Positions 7,000-10,302 of a stretch of DNA of 10,302 bases are shown piece after piece; the stretch's first letter is position 1, and every line of letters begins with the position of its first letter. Origin of the DNA: Chloroflexota bacterium (GTDB taxonomy: Bacteria > Chloroflexota > Anaerolineae > Anaerolineales > Anaerolineaceae); contig JAEXTI010000553.1 in NCBI GenBank assembly GCA_023406965.1, positions 1 through 10,302 of the forward strand, read 5' to 3'. The notes below the pieces were generated by a model that worked only from the letters and a program-made list of their open reading frames with translations, searched no databases and was not told the origin of the DNA. A program made the translations under genes and the position numbers.

Positions 7000-7005
7000 C
7001 GTATT

Positions 7006-7536
7006 ATGCCAACCATATTCGTACAGGGCCAAGCAATCGAAGTCAGCACAACAGACTATTATTTATATTGGCATCAATTTGTGCAAAGTCTTGATGCTCT
7101 TCTCGGCCACTTCTCCTGTTTTCCTACCACAGAGTATGGTGAACGTGAGTTCGAAGGAAGTGTTTCTTTTCTACGGACCAATCTTGAAAATTTTGAAGAT
7201 GCAGAATTGCGAGAACAAGCAATTGCATTAATAGAAGTAATGGAACCTCTACCATTAGCTCATAAAAATATGGAAAATGAAGTTATCACTCAGTTAAGAA
7301 TAACCAACCCGCAATCCCCTTCAGGGAAAAGACAACTTACGAAGAAATGGAGAATGCTGATTGCCGGACAAGCTCCAACTGAGGAAATGAAGCAAGCGAT
7401 CAAAACTCTTCAGGATTATGCTAATTGGTACTATCATCTGACGGAAGAAGTGATACGAAACAAAGAGCAGTTTCTACAACGCATCGAAAACTTGTATCCT
7501 GAAGTGAAGGAACAACTTGGGAATTCAAAGCCATAA
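7006..7536 (+). CDS. Hypothetical protein, AT-rich orphan gene
   Basis: 176-residue protein I do not recognise. It begins MPTIFVQGQAIEVSTTDYYL, a short strand-like opening, and then looks mainly helical and acidic, with WHQFVQSLDALLGHF, NLENFEDAELREQAIALIEV, a basic middle stretch SGKRQLTKKWRML and a C-terminal helix pair around LQDYANWYYHLTEEVIRNKE and FLQRIENLYPEVKEQL. No signal peptide or membrane segment. The start is set at ATG 7006, because a good -10 box lies at 6994-6999 inside the longer frame that opens at 6937. GC content over 7021-7500 is about 40% by hand count, against roughly 53-75% in sampled 60-base stretches of the neighbours, and A/T-ending codons are common, so recent acquisition is plausible. 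It stands alone, followed by terminator-like hairpins. Confidence 0.65.
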   Translation: MPTIFVQGQAIEVSTTDYYLYWHQFVQSLDALLGHFSCFPTTEYGEREFEGSVSFLRTNLENFEDAELREQAIALIEVMEPLPLAHKNMENEVITQLRITNPQSPSGKRQLTKKWRMLIAGQAPTEEMKQAIKTLQDYANWYYHLTEEVIRNKEQFLQRIENLYPEVKEQLGNSKP

Positions 7537-7549
7537 GTCAATGAACCGT

Positions 7550-7579
7550 GATCCTGGGGTGAGGATCTATTAGCTTTTT
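7550..7579 (+). terminator. Hairpin plus T-run after the orphan gene
   Basis: GATCCT (7550-7555) and AGGATC (7562-7567) form a 6-bp stem over the loop GGGGTG, 14 bases after the stop codon. TTTTT follows at 7575-7579 after a 7-base gap, which is longer than ideal for an intrinsic terminator. Confidence 0.45.
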
Positions 7580-7595
7580 ACGAGCATCAGCAGAG

Positions 7596-7625
7596 GTAAA
7601 GCACCAATTCACTTTACGACTTTTT
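7596..7625 (+). terminator. Second terminator-like hairpin plus T-run
   Basis: GTAAAG (7596-7601) and CTTTAC (7612-7617) can pair over a 10-base loop, followed by GAC and TTTTT at 7621-7625. It may back up the hairpin at 7550. The stem is short and AU-rich, so this is weak. Confidence 0.35.
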
Positions 7626-7663
7626 CACTCTAATGCCTGAACTTCAAAACTAATGTTTCCACC

Positions 7664-7761
7664 CTCACCCGCGCCGTCACACTTGCCCACGGGCAATGCC
7701 AGGGAAGCACGGCGCGACCTCTGCCAAGGGCATGCTGCGCGCTCCCTCCGGGAGAGGTGAG
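7664..7761. repeat. Nested inverted-repeat segment between the orphan gene and lipM
   Basis: A GC-rich 98-base stretch with nested symmetry. The outer pair is CTCACC (7664-7669) and GGTGAG (7756-7761). Inside are CGCGCCGT (7670-7677) and its exact complement ACGGCGCG (7709-7716), which enclose TTGCCC-AC-GGGCAA (7683-7696). A separate hairpin CTCCC-TCC-GGGAG lies at 7742-7754. It could be a decayed miniature element or dispersed repeat. The rightmost hairpin may help end lipM transcription but lacks a U-run. Confidence 0.5.
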
Positions 7762-7768
7762 AAACAGC

Positions 7769-8590
7769 TCATAACCGCATCAACCACTCGGGGTTGGCGT
7801 ATTTTTCTACAGAGAGTTCGGCGGTGCGCTGCTGTTCGGCAGGGGTCAACTCGCCCGGAACCAGCTCGATATTAAATGTGTTCTTGAAAGCGCGGGCAAA
7901 GGCATGGGCCGCGCTTTCCCATTCCAGGGGGTAACCGAGTGTGGCTTCGGCGGTGGTGGCGTGTTCGAGGAGGCGCTCGGCGGCTTGCTGGCGAGCAGCC
8001 TCATCTGGATAACCCAACACGCGGGTGATGCGGGTCAGGTCGCCATAGAGGGGCAGCGAGCCGTGCTGGAGCACGCCTCCCAGGCGGCGAGCCTGAGCGC
8101 TGCCGATGAGCTTCTTCCCGGAGACGGTAATTTCGTAATTGGAGGGCACCTCGAAGCAGACCGGGCCGTTGGTCTTGGCTTGCCCAGGGTCCAGATATTC
8201 CTTGTCGGCGCGGGCGGGCAGGCCGAGCAGTTCCAGGGCCGCCAGGAGGGCCTTGGAAAGGCGGCTGTAGGATTCAAGGATGGTACCGGCGACAATGGGC
8301 TCTTTGAGGGGAGCGATGACGGAATTAGTCAGCTCGGCGGTATGCAGGACGGCGCGCCCGCCGGTGGGGCGGCGGACGAGAACCCAACCGGCTTGCGCCA
8401 GTGCGGCATGGTCCACGTCGGCGGCGTTTTGCGCATAGCCAAGAGAAAGGCAGGCCGGGGTCCATGCGTAGAGGCGCAAGGTAGGGGGCGAGTCACCGCG
8501 CCCTGCCACCTCGAGGATGGCTTCGTCGACGGCCATGTTCCACGCGCCAAGGGCGGGAGGGTGGGTGAGGAGTCGCCAGGAGTTGGTCAT
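7769..8590 (-). CDS. lipM: Octanoyltransferase LipM (lipoate-protein ligase A family)
   Basis: 273-residue enzyme of the BPL/LplA/LipB catalytic family. LipM transfers octanoate from octanoyl-ACP to a lipoyl-domain protein such as GcvH, the first step in making protein-bound lipoate. Motifs match Bacillus LipM in order: WRLLTHPPALGAWNMAVDEA at the start, VRRPTGGRAVLH (72-83), GPVCFEVPSNYEI with the expected active-site Cys at 145, SGKKLIGSAQARR (157-169) with the conserved Lys, GVLQHGSLPL (172-181), and a C-terminal EKYANPEW. The Cys in this position separates LipM from LplA-type ligases, which lack it. The ATG at 8590 has no Shine-Dalgarno sequence; a TATAAT ends 7 bases before it, so the message is probably leaderless. 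No lipA or lipoyl-protein gene is in the window. Divergent from the GH57 gene. Confidence 0.88.
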   Translation of the reverse strand: MTNSWRLLTHPPALGAWNMAVDEAILEVAGRGDSPPTLRLYAWTPACLSLGYAQNAADVDHAALAQAGWVLVRRPTGGRAVLHTAELTNSVIAPLKEPIVAGTILESYSRLSKALLAALELLGLPARADKEYLDPGQAKTNGPVCFEVPSNYEITVSGKKLIGSAQARRLGGVLQHGSLPLYGDLTRITRVLGYPDEAARQQAAERLLEHATTAEATLGYPLEWESAAHAFARAFKNTFNIELVPGELTPAEQQRTAELSVEKYANPEWLMRL

Positions 8591-8597
8591 ACGCGGT

Positions 8598-8603
8598 ATT
8601 ATA
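8598..8603 (-). promoter_or_regulatory. -10 box of lipM, leaderless-type
   Basis: Plus-strand ATTATA gives TATAAT on the minus strand, followed by seven bases (ACCGCGT) and the lipM ATG at 8590. The expected start site coincides with the start codon. No clear -35 hexamer. Confidence 0.6.
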
Positions 8604-8630
8604 CAGGAAAAGCCGTCTGATGACCTGAGT

Positions 8631-8636
8631 TATAAT
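8631..8636 (+). promoter_or_regulatory. Possible -10 box for the GH57 gene
   Basis: An exact TATAAT with no evident -35. It would give a leader of roughly 80 bases before the ATG at 8724. The leader holds a short inverted repeat AGGGC (8641-8645) / GCCCT (8658-8662) of unknown meaning. Confidence 0.4.
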
Positions 8637-8709
8637 TATCAGGGCAGGGTTTGTACAGCCCTTATTATGAAAACCAATTTCGGCGAGATGAATGCGGAGG
8701 GGGAACAGC

Positions 8710-8715
8710 GGAGGG
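8710..8715 (+). promoter_or_regulatory. Ribosome binding site of the GH57 gene
   Basis: GGAGGG lies 8 bases before the ATG at 8724. It decides that start over the in-frame ATGs at 8667 and 8688, which lack such a site and would put about 19 or 12 mostly polar residues ahead of the signal peptide. Confidence 0.7.
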
Positions 8716-8723
8716 ATTTTGAA

Positions 8724-10302
8724 ATGAAACGAATCGGGTGGATGTTCCAGTTGTTAGTCGTTTTGTCGCTGATATTAACCGCCTGCCAGGGAACCCCCAC
8801 GCCCACGGCAGAGCCGACCGCTGTTCCCAGCGCCACGGCAAAACCTACCGAGGCGGCTGCCACCACGCCCACTGCCGCGGCTATGGACGAGACGCTGTAT
8901 GTGAACCTGGTCTGGCACCAGCACCAGCCGCTGTATTATAAAGACGACAACGGGGTCTATACCCGGCCCTGGGTGCGCGTGCACGGCACCAAAGATTACT
9001 ACGACATGGGAGCGCTGGTGCGCCAATACCCGGATATGCATGTGACCTTCAATTTCACACCGGTGCTCATCCGCCAGATCCAGGATTTTCTCGAGAACGG
9101 AGCCAAAGATCTGTATTGGGTGATGGCTGAAAAGCCTGCCGCCGAGCTGACCGAAGAAGAACAGCGCTTTATCCTGGAGCGCTTCTTTGACGTGAACTGG
9201 AAAAAGATTCTGGCGCGCTACCCGCGCTATCAAGAATTGCTGGACAAACGCGGCAACGGCGACGCGGCCTCGATCAACAAGGCTCTGGAAACGTTCACCG
9301 AGCAGGATTACCGCGATTTGCAAATCTGGTTCAATTTGGCCTGGTTTGACCCCAGTATTTTGGCGGACAAACCTTTGAATGCCCTGGTAGACAAGGGCGA
9401 GGGCTTTAGCGAAGAAGACAAGCAGATTGTGTTCGACCACGTCTTGCAGGTGATGGGGGAAATCCTGCCCCTGCACGCCGAGATGCAGCAAGCCGGGCAG
9501 ATCGAAGTCATCACCACACCCTACGCGCATCCCATCTTGCCGCTGATCACCAACACGGCCTTGCAGCAGGTGGGCAACCCTGCATCTGAACTGCCCGACC
9601 CGTTTATGTACCCGGCGGATGCGGTGGTGCATTTGGATAAGAGCGTGGAAATCTACGAGGATATCTTTGGACAGGCCCCGCGCGGGTTGTGGCCCGGAGA
9701 AGGCTCGGTGGCGCAGTTGGTGGTGCCATTCATCATCGATGCGGGCTATCAATGGATGGCGACCGGCGAGCCGGTGCTGGCCAAGTCGTTGGGATTGGGC
9801 AGCTTCACCCGCGACGGGCAGGAAACCGTGCAGGAAGCGGATGCTCTGTACCGGCCCTACTACGTCAAGGACCGGGCGGGAAACCAGATGGCGGTGTTCT
9901 TCCGCGACGGGGTGATCTCGGACCAGATTGGCTTCAACTACTCGGGCATGACCGGCAAAGCCGGGGCCGAGGATTTGATGCGCCGCCTGGAGAACATCCG
10001 CGCGCAGTTGCAGGAGGAAGGCGCCGAGGGGCCGCACGTGGTTAGCATCATCCTGGACGGGGAAAACGCCTGGGAGAATTACGATAACGACGCCATCGAC
10101 TTCCTCAGCGAGATGTACCGCCTGTTCTCGGAGACAGAGGGGATTGAAACCATCACTCCCTCGGAGTACCTGGAGAAGTTCCCCGAGCAGCGCGTGATCG
10201 AAGACCTGTTCCCCGGCGCGTGGTTCAGCCCCAACTACGACACCTGGATTGGGGAGAGCGAAGAAAACACAGCCTGGAATTACCTGGGGCAGACCCGCGC
10301 GG
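8724..10302 (+). CDS. Secreted GH57 glycosidase lipoprotein (amylopullulanase-type), 3'-truncated
   Basis: The frame is open from ATG 8724 to the window edge (526 codons, no stop). A lipoprotein signal MKRIGWMFQLLVVLSLILTAC has its lipobox Cys at residue 21; an Ala/Thr/Pro-rich linker runs to about residue 56. The domain is glycoside hydrolase family 57, retaining enzymes acting on alpha-glucans. All family regions are visible: HQHQP (65-69), IEVITTPYAHPILPL (260-274), LWPGEGSV (322-329) with the expected nucleophile E326, FRDGVISDQIGF (393-404) carrying the expected acid/base Asp, and IILDGENAWENY (443-454). The TTPYAHPILPL and WPGEGSV forms are like those of archaeal amylopullulanases and relatives. 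It probably degrades starch- or glycogen-like polymers outside the cell; exact specificity is not readable. GGAGGG at 8710-8715 supports the start. Confidence 0.88.
   Translation, partial: MKRIGWMFQLLVVLSLILTACQGTPTPTAEPTAVPSATAKPTEAAATTPTAAAMDETLYVNLVWHQHQPLYYKDDNGVYTRPWVRVHGTKDYYDMGALVRQYPDMHVTFNFTPVLIRQIQDFLENGAKDLYWVMAEKPAAELTEEEQRFILERFFDVNWKKILARYPRYQELLDKRGNGDAASINKALETFTEQDYRDLQIWFNLAWFDPSILADKPLNALVDKGEGFSEEDKQIVFDHVLQVMGEILPLHAEMQQAGQIEVITTPYAHPILPLITNTALQQVGNPASELPDPFMYPADAVVHLDKSVEIYEDIFGQAPRGLWPGEGSVAQLVVPFIIDAGYQWMATGEPVLAKSLGLGSFTRDGQETVQEADALYRPYYVKDRAGNQMAVFFRDGVISDQIGFNYSGMTGKAGAEDLMRRLENIRAQLQEEGAEGPHVVSIILDGENAWENYDNDAIDFLSEMYRLFSETEGIETITPSEYLEKFPEQRVIEDLFPGAWFSPNYDTWIGESEENTAWNYLGQTRA

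Noticed and set aside
6937..7005. A longer N-terminus (23 more residues) for the orphan gene
   Set aside because: The predicted -35 and -10 boxes lie inside this stretch, the extra residues (including NNCCC) look non-coding, and the ATG at 7006 sits at the right distance from the -10 box.
8775..10037. A 420-residue open frame on the minus strand within the GH57 gene
   Set aside because: The plus strand encodes all the GH57 motifs in order over the same bases. The antisense frame is a GC-bias shadow with no promoter, ribosome site or domain.

Overview
The window looks like a piece of a bacterial chromosome from the Chloroflexota, most likely an Anaerolineae-type lineage. This is an inference from style rather than from a marker gene. 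The base composition is moderately to strongly GC-rich. Two lipoproteins carry Thr/Pro-rich linkers after the lipobox. The genes are a GH57 glycosidase of the archaeal amylopullulanase type, a LipM-type octanoyltransferase and a DUF4230 protein. Several genes have a TATAAT box so close to the start codon that leaderless transcription is likely. I see no tRNA, rRNA, CRISPR array, transposase or phage module.

Layout. (1) 3-2570 (+): the 3' three quarters of a gyrase/topoisomerase IV A-subunit gene. It has a degenerate GyrA box and an unusually long Ala/Lys/Pro-rich tail. A perfect 15-bp hairpin and a REP-like palindrome follow it. (2) 6175 down to 2662 (-): four genes in one direction with small gaps or overlap, probably one transcription unit: a phosphonate-type (PhnD-like) substrate-binding lipoprotein, a SanA/DUF218 membrane-anchored protein, an HD-domain protein, and a TIM-barrel/NTF2-like fusion that starts inside an ATGA overlap. 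(3) 6219-6890 (+): a membrane-anchored DUF4230 protein, divergent from the operon; the two directions share an 8-bp ATTATAAT palindrome. (4) 7006-7536 (+): an isolated AT-rich gene (about 40% GC) of unknown function, followed by terminator-like hairpins and a nested inverted-repeat segment. (5) 8590 down to 7769 (-): lipM. (6) 8724 to the window edge (+): a secreted GH57 lipoprotein, divergent from lipM.

How the genes relate. Most are housekeeping or envelope functions (DNA topology, lipoate supply, surface lipoproteins, cell-envelope protein SanA) with no obvious shared pathway. The PhnD-like lipoprotein has no ABC permease or ATPase beside it in the window. The most interesting signals are regulatory and structural: three genes with TATAAT 6-8 nt upstream of the start codon, the histone-H1-like tail on the topoisomerase, the AT-rich orphan gene and the palindromic repeats. 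I did not find a convincing new multi-gene system.
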